Source: Wagnerdoeblera sp046292685
GTDB lineage: Bacteria > Pseudomonadota > Alphaproteobacteria > Rhodobacterales > Rhodobacteraceae
DNA: 52,263 bases
Assembly: GCF_046292685.1 (NCBI RefSeq)
Contig: NZ_JBKBQM010000018.1
Location: 1-52,263, forward strand
Direction: 5' to 3'
Shown here: positions 17,698 to 24,697 of the stretch, in pieces
How the letters are laid out: each line of letters opens with the position of its first letter
How positions within the stretch are numbered: position 1 is the stretch's first letter
The notes under the pieces: model-generated
The model's database searches: none
Told to the model about the DNA's origin: nothing
What the model saw: the letters and a program-made list of their open reading frames with translations, nothing else
Program-made: the position numbers and the translations under genes

Positions 17698-18312
17698 TCA
17701 GAAATCCGCCTCCTGTTCGGCCGCGGTCAGTTTCGCCGCATCCGCCCGCATCGCAGCCGCTGCGGCGCGCTCGCCCCGGTGCCGGCGCCACGCGGCATTC
17801 AGGATCGCCCGCACCTGCTGGCGCTGGGCGCCCAGCGCCTCGGCCAGTTCGACCGAAACCTGCCGCAGGAAACCGTCGATCTGCGCCAGCTCCTGCCCGA
17901 TCTGCGCCAGCACCTGCGCCTGCACCTCGGAGGCCAGCACCAGTGTTGCCTCGCGCTGGTCGTTGTCGTAGCGCGCGGCCCTTGCCTGCTCCTCGATGCG
18001 CATGGCGCGGGCGATGTCGTAACGCCGCTTGATGTCGGCATCCATGCCGGCCGTGTCGTCGGCATCGTCTGCCGGGGGGGGCGGCGCAGAGATCGCCCCG
18101 ATCCGCTCCAGCGTCTGCCGGCCGTTGCCCAGCGCCTGCGCGACGTCGAGCGAACGGTTCAGCGCGACCTGCACGGCGGCCAGGTCGAACCGCCGCGCCC
18201 GCCCGTCGCCCGTGAAGGTGCCCCGCAGTTTACCCTCGGACACCCACTGGCTGACACGCCCCTTGCTCACGCCCAGTTCGGCGGCAAGGTCGGTCGTGCT
18301 GAGATGCGGCAT
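17698..18312 (-). CDS. Terminase small subunit, Nu1-like
   Basis: 204 residues from ATG at 18312. The N-terminus is a winged helix-turn-helix (LSTTDLAAELGVSKGRVSQW, then VSEGKLRGTFTGDGRARRF) as in lambda Nu1, followed by helical oligomerisation segments (VLAQIGQELAQIDGFLRQVS). It would recognise the packaging site and load the large subunit. The spacer just upstream carries three GGTTTAG repeats that may be its binding site. The C-terminus is Ala/Arg-rich. Confidence 0.88.
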   Translation of the reverse strand: MPHLSTTDLAAELGVSKGRVSQWVSEGKLRGTFTGDGRARRFDLAAVQVALNRSLDVAQALGNGRQTLERIGAISAPPPPADDADDTAGMDADIKRRYDIARAMRIEEQARAARYDNDQREATLVLASEVQAQVLAQIGQELAQIDGFLRQVSVELAEALGAQRQQVRAILNAAWRRHRGERAAAAAMRADAAKLTAAEQEADF

Positions 18313-18341
18313 CGGACCTCGGTTCAGGCGCTGGGCGGTGT

Positions 18342-18373
18342 GGTTTAGCCCGCGCCGGTTTAGGCTGGTTTAG
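18342..18373. repeat. Three GGTTTAG direct repeats upstream of terminase small subunit
   Basis: The 138-base spacer 18313-18450 has no gene. It holds GGTTTAG at 18342-18348, 18357-18363 and 18367-18373, with a partial GTTTA at 18376. Starts are 15 and 10 bases apart. In lambda, R-sites bound by Nu1 lie near the small terminase gene in cos; this position suggests a packaging-initiation site, but it could also be a regulatory site for the late operon. Confidence 0.45.
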
Positions 18374-18450
18374 TCGTTTATCCCACCAAACACATCGGGG
18401 TGCGAATTACCCGCGCGCGGTGGGTGGTCGGGAAGGACCCAAGGGGGTGG

Positions 18451-19161
18451 TCACCTGGCGGTGGCGATGGCCTGGGCAAAGCGGCGGGCGAAGTGTGCCG
18501 GGAACTTCTCTTGCGCTTCGGCCTTGGCAGTTTCGTAGAAGCCGAGGCGCGGCTTGTAGCTGGGCATCGACTCCGTGAACAGCGCAATCTTGTCGATAGA
18601 GCCGTCGGTGTTGCGCCGCCAGATGCCAGGCGACAGCTCGCCCTCATCCGGGACAAAAAACGTCGCCCGGTTCCTGTTGCGGCGCGCCGATGCGGCAGTC
18701 GTATTCGCGGCGCGGTCGCGCTGGGCGCCGAGGCCGGACAGCGCCTGATTGCGTTCGCCAGACGACCAGTTGCCGAACGCATCGCGCTTGGCCCTGGCGG
18801 CGGGGATCACAGCCGCGATGATGCCCGAGTAGGCAAGGCGGGTGGACAGAAGCTTTTCGACGCCGGTCTGCGGGCGCACGCCACCGCGTTCCTGAACCTT
18901 GAGGTAATGCCGGGGGCCGACGCTCGGCCTCTCCTTCACCTCTGCAACGAGGGCATCCTTCGTCGCGCGCCAGACGTGGAACGCGTTCTTGGTGAACCGC
19001 GTCGGGCGGTCGAACACCACATCCATCTGCCGCTGGATCAGCGCCAGCGCGTCGGCGGCCGTGTCGTTCAGCGCCAGCATGGTCGCATAGGGCAGCTGTC
19101 GCGCTTCGATGTTCGACATTTTCCGGCCAATGGCCGCGTCGTCCATCTGGAACCGCAGCAT
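18451..19161 (-). CDS. Phage protein of unknown function
   Basis: 236 residues if started at ATG 19161 (MLRFQMDDAAIGRKMSN), which has a G-rich ribosome site; an in-frame ATG at 19236 would add 25 basic residues and looks less likely. The N-terminal part is helical (ALNDTAADALALIQRQMDVV), the rest basic and Ala-rich with GIWRRNTDGSIDKIALF. The layout is similar to minor-tail/head completion proteins that sometimes lie near terminase, but I see no diagnostic motif. It precedes terminase on the same strand, separated by the repeat-bearing spacer. Confidence 0.6.
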   Translation of the reverse strand: MLRFQMDDAAIGRKMSNIEARQLPYATMLALNDTAADALALIQRQMDVVFDRPTRFTKNAFHVWRATKDALVAEVKERPSVGPRHYLKVQERGGVRPQTGVEKLLSTRLAYSGIIAAVIPAARAKRDAFGNWSSGERNQALSGLGAQRDRAANTTAASARRNRNRATFFVPDEGELSPGIWRRNTDGSIDKIALFTESMPSYKPRLGFYETAKAEAQEKFPAHFARRFAQAIATAR

Positions 19162-19260
19162 GGTGCCCCCGCCCAAGCAAAAGGCGCCGCAGGTTTCCCC
19201 CCGGCGCCTTGCCCGCAGTTTCCTGCGATGATGCATTTCTGCGCGCGTTCGCGGCGCCTG

Positions 19261-19785
19261 TCAAGGGATTGCGTCCAGACCCTCCCTCAACCGCTGCATG
19301 TAGCGTTCGCGCTGGGCGGTGTTGCCGTGCCAGATCGGCTGATCGTCGATCGCCACGCGCTCGACCACGGCGCGCGAGGCGGGCGGAACGGCCGCCCATA
19401 GCCGGCGGAACCAGGCGCGCGCGTCCACTCTGGCCGCCTCGGGGTCGGCATGGCCCGTGCGGTCGATCCGCAGCGCGGCCAGCGGGTCGCGCTCGCGCAT
19501 CCCCTCGGCCGCCATCCTGAGCCGTTCCGCTGCGGCCAGCTGCTGCGCGCTGAGGCGACCCTGGACGTGGTAGACGCGCACCCAGGGCAGGCGACGGCGC
19601 CGGCGCACGCCGTTCGGGTTCGGCGTCTCGCGCCCCGTGCGCGGATCGAACTCGGCGGCAGGTTCATCGATCAGCCGGTCCTGGTTGGCCGGGCCGTCCG
19701 CGCCTTTGTCCCATGAAGTCGGCGTGGCCGGCAGGGAAACCGGCCGCGGCCGGCGATTGCGCCCCTTGCGGGTGACGGGCTTCAT
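19261..19785 (-). CDS. Phage protein, possibly DUF6456-like
   Basis: 174 residues from ATG at 19785, overlapping the 36-residue gene as ATGA. The first 65 residues are basic and disordered. The C-terminal part (GRLSAQQLAAAERLRMAAEG, then ARAWFRRLWAAVPPASRAVV, then AQRERYMQRLREGLDAI) is helical and recalls the DUF6456 domain of phage regulatory proteins. It lies just before the late genes, a place for late-gene activators. The resemblance is weak, so the role is inference. Confidence 0.6.
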   Translation of the reverse strand: MKPVTRKGRNRRPRPVSLPATPTSWDKGADGPANQDRLIDEPAAEFDPRTGRETPNPNGVRRRRRLPWVRVYHVQGRLSAQQLAAAERLRMAAEGMRERDPLAALRIDRTGHADPEAARVDARAWFRRLWAAVPPASRAVVERVAIDDQPIWHGNTAQRERYMQRLREGLDAIP

Positions 19786-19892
19786 TCTTTCACCTCGTCG
19801 AACAGGCCTGCTTCGAGACCCCGGCAGTCCCGGCCCGACGCGGCGCAGGCGCGCAAGCGTTCCGGCGGGCGCCGAGTTTCAGGCTCCGTCAT
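19782..19892 (-). CDS. 36-residue phage protein
   Basis: ATG at 19892 to TGA at 19782 encodes MTEPETRRPPERLRACAASG and 16 more residues ending FDEVKE. It overlaps the gene before it by 14 bases and the gene after it as ATGA, so it keeps the coupling chain unbroken, which is the main reason to believe it. Two cysteines, no recognised motif. Confidence 0.5.
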   Translation of the reverse strand: MTEPETRRPPERLRACAASGRDCRGLEAGLFDEVKE

Positions 19893-20307
19893 GCGCGGCC
19901 CCCTTGCTGACCGGCAGGCGCAGCTGGTGCCAACGCTGCTGGGCCTGGCGAAAGCTCAGCCCGTTCCGATCAGCCCAGGCACACAGATCGGCGTAGCGCC
20001 CGCCGGTGCTGGCCAAGCTGGCGGCGCGGTCGTCGATGAAGGCGGTGTCCCGGCCGACCGGCAAGGCGGGGGGTTTCGGCGCATCCTTGCGCGGTTTGGA
20101 GTGCAGCCCGGCGCCCGCGCCGGCGGGGCGGCTGACCCGCGGCAGGCCGCGCGCGGTCGGGCTGAGGATCTGCATTTCCCGCATCACCCGGCGCAAGCTG
20201 CTTTCGTGCAGGCCAAGGGCCTCGGCCGCGGCCACGGTGCTGCCGTGCAGGTCCAGGGCCGCGACAATGGCGGCACGAGGCGGGCGGGAAACGCGGGGGC
20301 GGCTCAT
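19879..20307 (-). CDS. HTH regulatory phage protein
   Basis: 142 residues from ATG at 20307 with GGAGG six bases upstream. Residues 1-45 (RAAIVAALDLHGSTVAAAEA, then LGLHESSLRRVMREMQ) form a Fis/resolvase-like helix-turn-helix. The C-terminal part (YADLCAWADRNGLSFRQAQQ) reads like a second HTH followed by WHQLRLPVSKG. Two DNA-binding units in a small protein, sited between replication and late genes, suggest a transcription factor for the middle or late phase. Its first codons and leader are part of a 57-base repeat found again at 20596-20652. Confidence 0.65.
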   Translation of the reverse strand: MSRPRVSRPPRAAIVAALDLHGSTVAAAEALGLHESSLRRVMREMQILSPTARGLPRVSRPAGAGAGLHSKPRKDAPKPPALPVGRDTAFIDDRAASLASTGGRYADLCAWADRNGLSFRQAQQRWHQLRLPVSKGAAHDGA

Positions 20308-20337
20308 CAAAACCTCCGGTCGGGAAACAGGCGGGCG
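20281..20337. repeat. 57-bp direct repeat, copy B
   Basis: This segment matches 20596-20652 at 52 of 57 positions. It spans the end of the 16-residue frame, the ribosome site and the first codons (MSRPRV) of the HTH gene. See the finding on the duplication. Confidence 0.85.
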
Positions 20338-20357
20338 GTGTCGGTCGGGCCAATCAT
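20307..20357 (-). CDS. 16-residue frame, likely remnant of a duplicated gene end
   Basis: ATG 20357 to TGA 20307 encodes MIGPTDTARLFPDRRF. The last eight residues (RLFPDRRF) copy the end of the replication protein (RLFPDWRFR), so this is probably the tail end of a duplicated segment kept as a translation bridge. The start overlaps the previous stop as ATGA and the stop overlaps the HTH gene start as TGATG. Confidence 0.4.
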   Translation of the reverse strand: MIGPTDTARLFPDRRF

Positions 20358-20545
20358 GCGTTCGCCTTGTTTGCTGCAATGAACTTGTCCAGGCAGTCCT
20401 GAAGCGCCCGTCTCAGTGCCGTCACCGGGTGATCCTGGGTGATAACCACCCCCGCAGGCAGGACCACATAGAGTTCGACCTGCACCAATCCGAATTCGGT
20501 GTGCCGACGAAGATGAATGGCGTAGGTCTTGAGACCTTCGTTCAT
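20354..20545 (-). CDS. 63-residue phage protein
   Basis: ATG at 20545 overlaps the 26-residue frame as ATGA. The product (MNEGLKTYAIHLRRHTEFGL, then VQVELYVVLPAGVVITQDHP) is a small alpha/beta protein with a basic, Ala/Lys-rich end. It lies between the two copies of the 57-bp repeat, so it is the cargo of an inserted segment. I do not recognise the family. Confidence 0.6.
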   Translation of the reverse strand: MNEGLKTYAIHLRRHTEFGLVQVELYVVLPAGVVITQDHPVTALRRALQDCLDKFIAANKANA

Positions 20546-20622
20546 GCCGCCTCTCCATCGAATTTGCCAGATTCCAGACCGCAGGCATCCCAGCCCGGGC
20601 GGAAAACGCGGGAACGGCTCAT
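20542..20622 (-). CDS. 26-residue frame, truncated duplicate of the HTH gene start
   Basis: ATG at 20622, overlapping the replication protein stop as ATGA, encodes MSRSRVFRPGWDACGLESGK and six more residues. The first residues copy the start of the HTH protein (MSRPRVSRPPR), and the DNA is repeat copy A. It is best read as the stub left when the HTH gene start was duplicated. Translation could still pass through it to the 63-residue gene. Confidence 0.45.
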   Translation of the reverse strand: MSRSRVFRPGWDACGLESGKFDGEAA

Positions 20623-20652
20623 CGAAACCTCCAGTCGGGAAACAGGCGGGCG
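20596..20652. repeat. 57-bp direct repeat, copy A
   Basis: Partner of 20281-20337 with five mismatches, all A/G transitions. It covers the last codons of the replication protein, the ribosome site and the start of the 26-residue frame. Confidence 0.85.
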
Positions 20653-21698
20653 CACAGCGATCCGGGGCCGGTGGCAAACACCACCGAGGCGCGGCGCAAT
20701 TGGTCGGGCGTGCACAGCCCTTCGTGCATCAGCTCGTCGGCCTCGGCGCGGGTGATCGTGGCGGCCAGGGTCGAGCACGACTTGACCCACTCGGCCGATT
20801 TCCGCAGGTTCGCCATCCGCAATTCGGCGGCGCGTTCCGGCGTCAGCACCGGCGATTTCCCGGCGCGTCTGGCCAGCCCGTCGGCAAAGCGCTGCATCGC
20901 CCGGTCCACCGCCCGCGGCCCATCGGGCGGCGTAGGGTTGCTGTTCCGCGTCTCGGCGGCGCAGGCCACGATCTGATCGTCGCTGAGGCCGAAGTTGCGC
21001 CAGCGTTCCAGGTAGGTCAGCGCGCCCTGCCCTTGCCACCAGTGCGGCAGGTCGGGGTTGGCGGGGTCGTGGTTGACCGCGACGAGGACGCGGCGCAGCA
21101 GCGACAGCAGGGCCGAGGCGGGCGGTTCGGTGTTGCCCTTCGAACGATCCGAACGCATCGCGCGCGCCTGCGCGCCCTCCTCCTCCTCTGATGGATCCTC
21201 TGATGGATCCTCTGATGGTTCCTGCCTTATAGTAACCGGCAAAATCTGCCGGTTGGTCGTGCAGATTTTGCCGGTTGCAGCGGAAAAATCTGCCGGTTGG
21301 TCGGTCGGAAAATCCGCGTCTTCAACCGGCAGATTTTGCCGGTTGCTGCTGTCGGAGACGGTCATTTCCGACACATCCTGCGGCGTCAGAATCGGGTGAT
21401 CGTCGGATTTCAGGATCGGCCTGCGGCCGGAAAACCCGACCAGCAGGATCACGTCCGACCGCCGGCTGCCGTCCTTGCGGCGGCGGCCCAAACGCGCGAT
21501 CAGGCCGGCCTCCTCCAGCGCGCCCAGCGCGCTGCGGATCGTGCGTTCGGAACAGGCGCAGTCGGCTGCCAGCGTTTCCTGATCGGGCCAGCAGACGCCG
21601 CAATCGTCGGCGTAGTTCGCCAGCATCACCAGCGCGAATTTCGGCGCCATCGCCAGCCCCGGAACGCTGCGCGCCCAGTTCATCGCCTGGATGCTCAC
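20619..21698 (-). CDS. Phage replication initiation protein with N-terminal winged HTH
   Basis: 359 residues from ATG at 21698 (MSIQAMNWARSVPGLAMAPK). The first 95 residues are a winged helix domain of the replication type (ALVMLANYADDCGVCWPDQE, then CACSERTIRSALGALEEAGL, then RRRKDGSRRSDVILL). A disordered centre at about 110-185 carries repeated peptides (NRQNLP, NRQILP) because the DNA holds iterons there, then an acidic EDPS repeat. The C-terminus is helical (LPHWWQGQGALTYLERWRNF) like O-type or DnaT-like partner-binding regions. It should bind the iterons and recruit the host helicase. No helicase gene is visible nearby. Confidence 0.75.
   Translation of the reverse strand: MSIQAMNWARSVPGLAMAPKFALVMLANYADDCGVCWPDQETLAADCACSERTIRSALGALEEAGLIARLGRRRKDGSRRSDVILLVGFSGRRPILKSDDHPILTPQDVSEMTVSDSSNRQNLPVEDADFPTDQPADFSAATGKICTTNRQILPVTIRQEPSEDPSEDPSEEEEGAQARAMRSDRSKGNTEPPASALLSLLRRVLVAVNHDPANPDLPHWWQGQGALTYLERWRNFGLSDDQIVACAAETRNSNPTPPDGPRAVDRAMQRFADGLARRAGKSPVLTPERAAELRMANLRKSAEWVKSCSTLAATITRAEADELMHEGLCTPDQLRRASVVFATGPGSLCARLFPDWRFR
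21234..21344. other. Iteron cluster, putative phage replication origin inside the replication gene
   Basis: Within the coding sequence the core AAAATCTGCCGGTT (or its complement) occurs at 21241-21254, 21261-21277 (inverted), 21286-21299 and 21324-21344 (inverted); 21308-21315 keeps only GGAAAATC. The first and last copies are full palindromes with arms AACCGGC and GCCGGTT around an AT-rich core. This is the arrangement of lambda ori, which lies inside gene O between its DNA-binding and partner-binding domains. Confidence 0.65.
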
Positions 21699-22075
21699 AG
21701 CCGCCCTCCCTCGATCGCGGCCAGCACGTCCAGGATCGCGCCCAGCACGCTGGCCGGCGCGTCCTCTGGCGGCGACAGGCGGCGCGGGGTCTCACCGGCC
21801 AGGCAGACACCCAGCCGGCCGTAGGGGTCCGGCTCGCGGGCGTAGGACCGCCCCATGTCCACCACGCGGTGGCCGGCCTGCAGCTGGAGGCTGAACGTCA
21901 CGCAGGCGTCGGCGACGGTGGCGGCCATGTCGCCGCCCTTGAGCGTGCTGGCGAACACCTCGCGCAGCGCGCCCGTCGACGGGTCGAACCCCGCGCAAAG
22001 CACGAAGCGGTGGCCGCGCCATTCAAGGTCGAGGCTCAGGTTCGGTCGCCGGTCCGGCAGGCGCGCGCGGGTCAC
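21695..22075 (-). CDS. Conserved phage-type hypothetical protein (TSCPD-like)
   Basis: 126 residues; ATG at 22075, stop overlapping the replication gene as ATGA. The start MTRARLPDRRPNLSLDLEWR, the strand-rich middle (FVLCAGFDPSTGALREVFAS) and the helical ATVADACVTFSLQLQAG resemble small alphaproteobacterial proteins related to the TSCPD domain of ribonucleotide reductases. Without the rest of the enzyme it has no known reaction. Its place between the nuclease and replication genes suggests a role in DNA metabolism. Confidence 0.55.
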   Translation of the reverse strand: MTRARLPDRRPNLSLDLEWRGHRFVLCAGFDPSTGALREVFASTLKGGDMAATVADACVTFSLQLQAGHRVVDMGRSYAREPDPYGRLGVCLAGETPRRLSPPEDAPASVLGAILDVLAAIEGGRL

Positions 22076-22473
22076 AGCCAGACCCTCGCGCGCATCGGCA
22101 CACCGGCGGCCTGCACCGCGGCCAGCGCCTCATCCACGGAGCGGACCACGAAATACCGGTGGCGCATCCCCTCGACCGCGGCGGCAAACCGCTGCTGGCG
22201 CTCGGTCGGACGGCCAGTCCCGGATTTCACCTCGAAGAAAAGCACCGCGCCCGGGCGCCCGTCCACCGAGGGCAACAGCGCGATCAGGTCGGAAAACCCC
22301 GGGTGCGCGCCCATCGAGGCCGCCATCGCCTGCTGCCGGCGCGCCCAGTCGCTCGACCCGCGAACCTCGTGGTTGCAGGCCTGCACGATCGAGCCGAAGG
22401 GCAGCACCGCGCGGAGCAGGTGCACCACCGCGCGCTGGATGTCTGCCTCGGGGTGGCATCTGTGTTCGGTCAT
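22072..22473 (-). CDS. VRR-NUC domain nuclease
   Basis: 133 residues. GAHPGFSDLIALLPSV supplies the aspartate and AVLFFEVKSGTGRPTERQQ the E-x-K of the PD-(D/E)XK core, followed by the helix with Q that marks VRR-NUC enzymes; RYFVVRSVDEALAAV closes the fold. It is standalone, as in many phages, and probably cuts branched DNA or nicks duplex during replication or recombination. It overlaps both neighbours as ATGA. Confidence 0.85.
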   Translation of the reverse strand: MTEHRCHPEADIQRAVVHLLRAVLPFGSIVQACNHEVRGSSDWARRQQAMAASMGAHPGFSDLIALLPSVDGRPGAVLFFEVKSGTGRPTERQQRFAAAVEGMRHRYFVVRSVDEALAAVQAAGVPMRARVWL

Positions 22474-22682
22474 GCAACCTCTCTCTCGTCATACAGGCGA
22501 CTGCGGGCGAACACGGTGCGGAACGCGGCGGTGACAGCCTCCTCGACCTCGCGTTCGGTCACCCCCCGACAGGGCGCGCGCGCGGGGGCGACGAACCCGG
22601 CCAAAATCGTCCTAAAAGCGGCTTCGATGGCGTGGTCGATCTGGGCGGCGGTCGGGCCGACGGCGGCATCCACGGCCCGCAT
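22470..22682 (-). CDS. 70-residue phage protein
   Basis: Start ATG 22682, one base after the DUF2312 stop; stop overlaps the nuclease start as ATGA. It contains two similar helices (IDHAIEAAFRTILAGFV and VEEAVTAAFRTVFARS), so it looks like an internal duplication of a short helical unit. Unknown function. Confidence 0.6.
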   Translation of the reverse strand: MRAVDAAVGPTAAQIDHAIEAAFRTILAGFVAPARAPCRGVTEREVEEAVTAAFRTVFARSRLYDEREVA

Positions 22683-22683
22683 C

Positions 22684-22938
22684 TCAACCCATCCCCAGCG
22701 CGGACAGATACATCGCCAGCACCGCCTTCTCCTCGGCGATCTCGTCGGGCTTGCGCTTGCGCAAGGCGATGACCTTGAGCATGATCTTGCCGTCGTAGCC
22801 GCGGCCCTTGGCCTCGGCCATCAGTTCCTTCTGCTGCTCGGCGACGTCCTTCTTTTCCGCCTCCAGCTGTTCGTAGCGTTCGATGAACTGGCGCAGCTCG
22901 TCGGCGGTGACGGCGTAGGCATCGGGTGTTGCGGTCAT
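22684..22938 (-). CDS. DUF2312 / GapR-family nucleoid protein
   Basis: 84 residues. ADELRQFIERYEQLEAEKKD, then VAEQQKELMAEAKGRGYDGK and KVIALRKRKPDEIAEE, match the DUF2312 (UPF0335) family. Caulobacter GapR, its best-known member, binds overtwisted DNA ahead of polymerases and helps topoisomerases. A phage copy beside the replication genes could protect the replicating genome or displace the host protein. The length is full and no key segment is missing. Confidence 0.88.
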   Translation of the reverse strand: MTATPDAYAVTADELRQFIERYEQLEAEKKDVAEQQKELMAEAKGRGYDGKIMLKVIALRKRKPDEIAEEKAVLAMYLSALGMG

Positions 22939-22950
22939 GGGAATCCTCGG

Positions 22951-23154
22951 TCAGTCGAAAAGCCCGGGCTGTGGCGGGGCGGAAATTGTCAGCGCCGCAT
23001 CGCGCCGCGCTTCGGCGGCGCTGCGGTGAGCGGCACAGGCCCACAGATAGCCGCGCCGACCCGGCGGCAGGGCGGCGCGCGGGCCCGGCAGGCGGTAGCC
23101 GAACGGCGCGGGGCCGGCGCCGCAGATCGTGCAGGGGTGTGCGGCGGCCGTCAT
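22951..23154 (-). CDS. Small Cys/His protein, probable zinc binder
   Basis: 67 residues from ATG at 23154, overlapping the ParB-like stop as ATGA. CTICGAGPAPFGYR and later WACAAHRSAAEARR give a C-x2-C and C-x2-H set that could hold one zinc ion. It ends GLFD. Such small zinc proteins are common among phage early genes; the target is unknown. Confidence 0.65.
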   Translation of the reverse strand: MTAAAHPCTICGAGPAPFGYRLPGPRAALPPGRRGYLWACAAHRSAAEARRDAALTISAPPQPGLFD

Positions 23155-23978
23155 GCCGCCGCCTTTCCGAACTGCATCAGCCGCGCGACAAAGGCATCGC
23201 GCCGCGCCACGGTCAGCGGGATGCGGTGTCCGGCTGCCGCCTTGTCGGCCGACTGGATCACCAGCCATGGCGAATGGCGCCGCAGGAACGCGGCCAGGTC
23301 CAGCGCCTGCGCCGCAGGATGCAGGGCCAGCGCGTTCAGCCAGGGCGTCAGGATCATGTCGGTGTAAAGCTCGGTCTTGCGGCCCTCGTCCACCGCGCGG
23401 ATCGCGCGCAGCCCGGCGGTCAGGGCGCCGGAATGCCCGGCCTCGACCAGCCGCCGCACCAGCCCGATGCAGTAGACCTGGCCCGGCCGTTTGTCGGCGG
23501 CCTTGACGTTGTTCCACTCCATCAGCACGCAATCCGCCGCAGCGACGGCGTTGCGCGCGCGGATCGCCCAGGCCTCGCCCGCGACCAGCGCCGCGCGATA
23601 AAGGTGGTGGCCGGAGACCTTGATCGCCTTGGAATTGATGTCGATGAATGCCTGCGCCTGCGCCTGCGGCGCGATCAGCGCCACCATCGCCGGCACACGC
23701 TCGACCCCGCACAGCGCGGCGGCGTGGACGCGGTGCTGCCCGTCGATCACGGCGAAGCGCCCGCCCTCGACCGGCGCGACGACAACCGGGGTGAAACGCG
23801 ACCAGTCGAACGCGGCAGCGATGCGGCGGATCGCAGCCCAGTTGATCTCGCACAGCGGGCGCTGATAGCGTTCGTCGATCACCAGCTCGGCCAGCGTCAG
23901 CCATTGCAGCACCGGCGCGGGCTGGTCGCGCAGCGGCACGGTGCCGAACGCGGATCGGTCGATTTCACGGTATGTCAC
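23151..23978 (-). CDS. ParB/Srx-like domain protein
   Basis: 275 residues from GTG at 23978, which overlaps the previous stop as GTGA and follows a GAGGG site. The N-terminal domain contains LAELVIDERYQRPLCEINWA and GGRFAVIDGQHRVHAAALCG; the DGQHR signature is that of ParB/Srx-fold proteins (DUF6551-like). FIDINSKAIKVSGHHLYRA follows, then helices. No ParA partner is visible, so plasmid partition is unlikely. It may be a nucleotide-binding or nuclease protein acting on host or phage DNA. Confidence 0.8.
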   Translation of the reverse strand: MTYREIDRSAFGTVPLRDQPAPVLQWLTLAELVIDERYQRPLCEINWAAIRRIAAAFDWSRFTPVVVAPVEGGRFAVIDGQHRVHAAALCGVERVPAMVALIAPQAQAQAFIDINSKAIKVSGHHLYRAALVAGEAWAIRARNAVAAADCVLMEWNNVKAADKRPGQVYCIGLVRRLVEAGHSGALTAGLRAIRAVDEGRKTELYTDMILTPWLNALALHPAAQALDLAAFLRRHSPWLVIQSADKAAAGHRIPLTVARRDAFVARLMQFGKAAA

Positions 23979-24697
23979 GTCACCCTCGCAGAAATGCGGT
24001 GGCCGGTCACGCCCGGCCACCAGTCACCAACCGAGTAGGAGGACGGGGCGCCTTCGCAGCACGCAGCCGCGCCCCCGGTAGCCGCCCTGCGCGTTGCCCG
24101 CGCCGGATCGTGTGCGAATGGGTTGCCCGCCGCCGGGTTCAGGAATGTGGCGCATTCGGTCAGCGCGGCGGCGGGCCTTGGGTGCGGGACCAGCGCCGAA
24201 ACGCGCGGTTCCACGGCTGCGCCGGGCACCTGCCGCGGCGGTCGGGCGACATGCCCGGACGGGTCGAACGCGGCTTCGGCTTTCTCCGGCTGGGTCTCGC
24301 AGACTTGTGGGGCGAATGCGCGCGCGCCCCCCGCGCCGGAATCCCGCCCGCCGCGCTTTGTGGTCACGGGCTGCCTACACAGGCTCACAGCCGCGCTCGG
24401 TGCGCCAGCCCCACCCGCCGCGTTGCCGGTCAGCCTCGCGGGGCTGTGGACGTTTGCTCGCTGCGCGAATTGACCAGTCAAGCATTCCTTGACACCTGCC
24501 AGAAAAGCGCCCCCGGCCGAAACCGGGGGCAGTTGCAGGGAGACAGGAACCGCCGCGATTACCCGCGCGGCGCGGGATCGGGGGCGGCGGGGCTGTTTGT
24601 CACGCCACCCCGCCGCCGTCCCCGGCTCGACCGCCGGGGCAGGTCCGCGCGCCGACCTGGGGGAAAAACGCGCGGATTTCCGGTGCAGGCGGGCCAT
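23975..24697 (-). CDS. Unrecognised low-complexity phage frame, possibly Ash-like
   Basis: 240 codons from ATG at 24697, overlapping the gene before it as TGATG; its stop overlaps the next start as GTGA. Both couplings match the rest of the operon and are the main evidence for translation. The sequence is rich in Ala, Arg, Gly and Pro with scattered Cys (PQVCETQPEKAEAAFDPSGH, GAAACCEGAPSSYSVGDWW) and looks poorly folded. The DNA holds a strong hairpin at 24509-24530. It recalls the odd Ash/Icd-like frames of phage immunity regions, which overlap regulatory RNA, but I cannot prove that. Confidence 0.45.
   Translation of the reverse strand: MARLHRKSARFSPRSARGPAPAVEPGTAAGWRDKQPRRPRSRAARVIAAVPVSLQLPPVSAGGAFLAGVKECLTGQFAQRANVHSPARLTGNAAGGAGAPSAAVSLCRQPVTTKRGGRDSGAGGARAFAPQVCETQPEKAEAAFDPSGHVARPPRQVPGAAVEPRVSALVPHPRPAAALTECATFLNPAAGNPFAHDPARATRRAATGGAAACCEGAPSSYSVGDWWPGVTGHRISARVT
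24509..24530 (-). terminator. Hairpin inside the 23975-24697 frame
   Basis: GCCCCCGG and CCGGGGGC form an eight-pair stem around a six-base loop. On the minus strand it is followed by GCTTTTCTGG, a weak T run, so it could terminate or pause early leftward transcription and be a target of antitermination. Confidence 0.4.

Noticed and set aside
21184..21220. Tandem GGATCCTCTGAT units near the iterons
   Set aside because: They encode an acidic EDPS linker and do not match the iteron core, so I do not count them as part of the origin.
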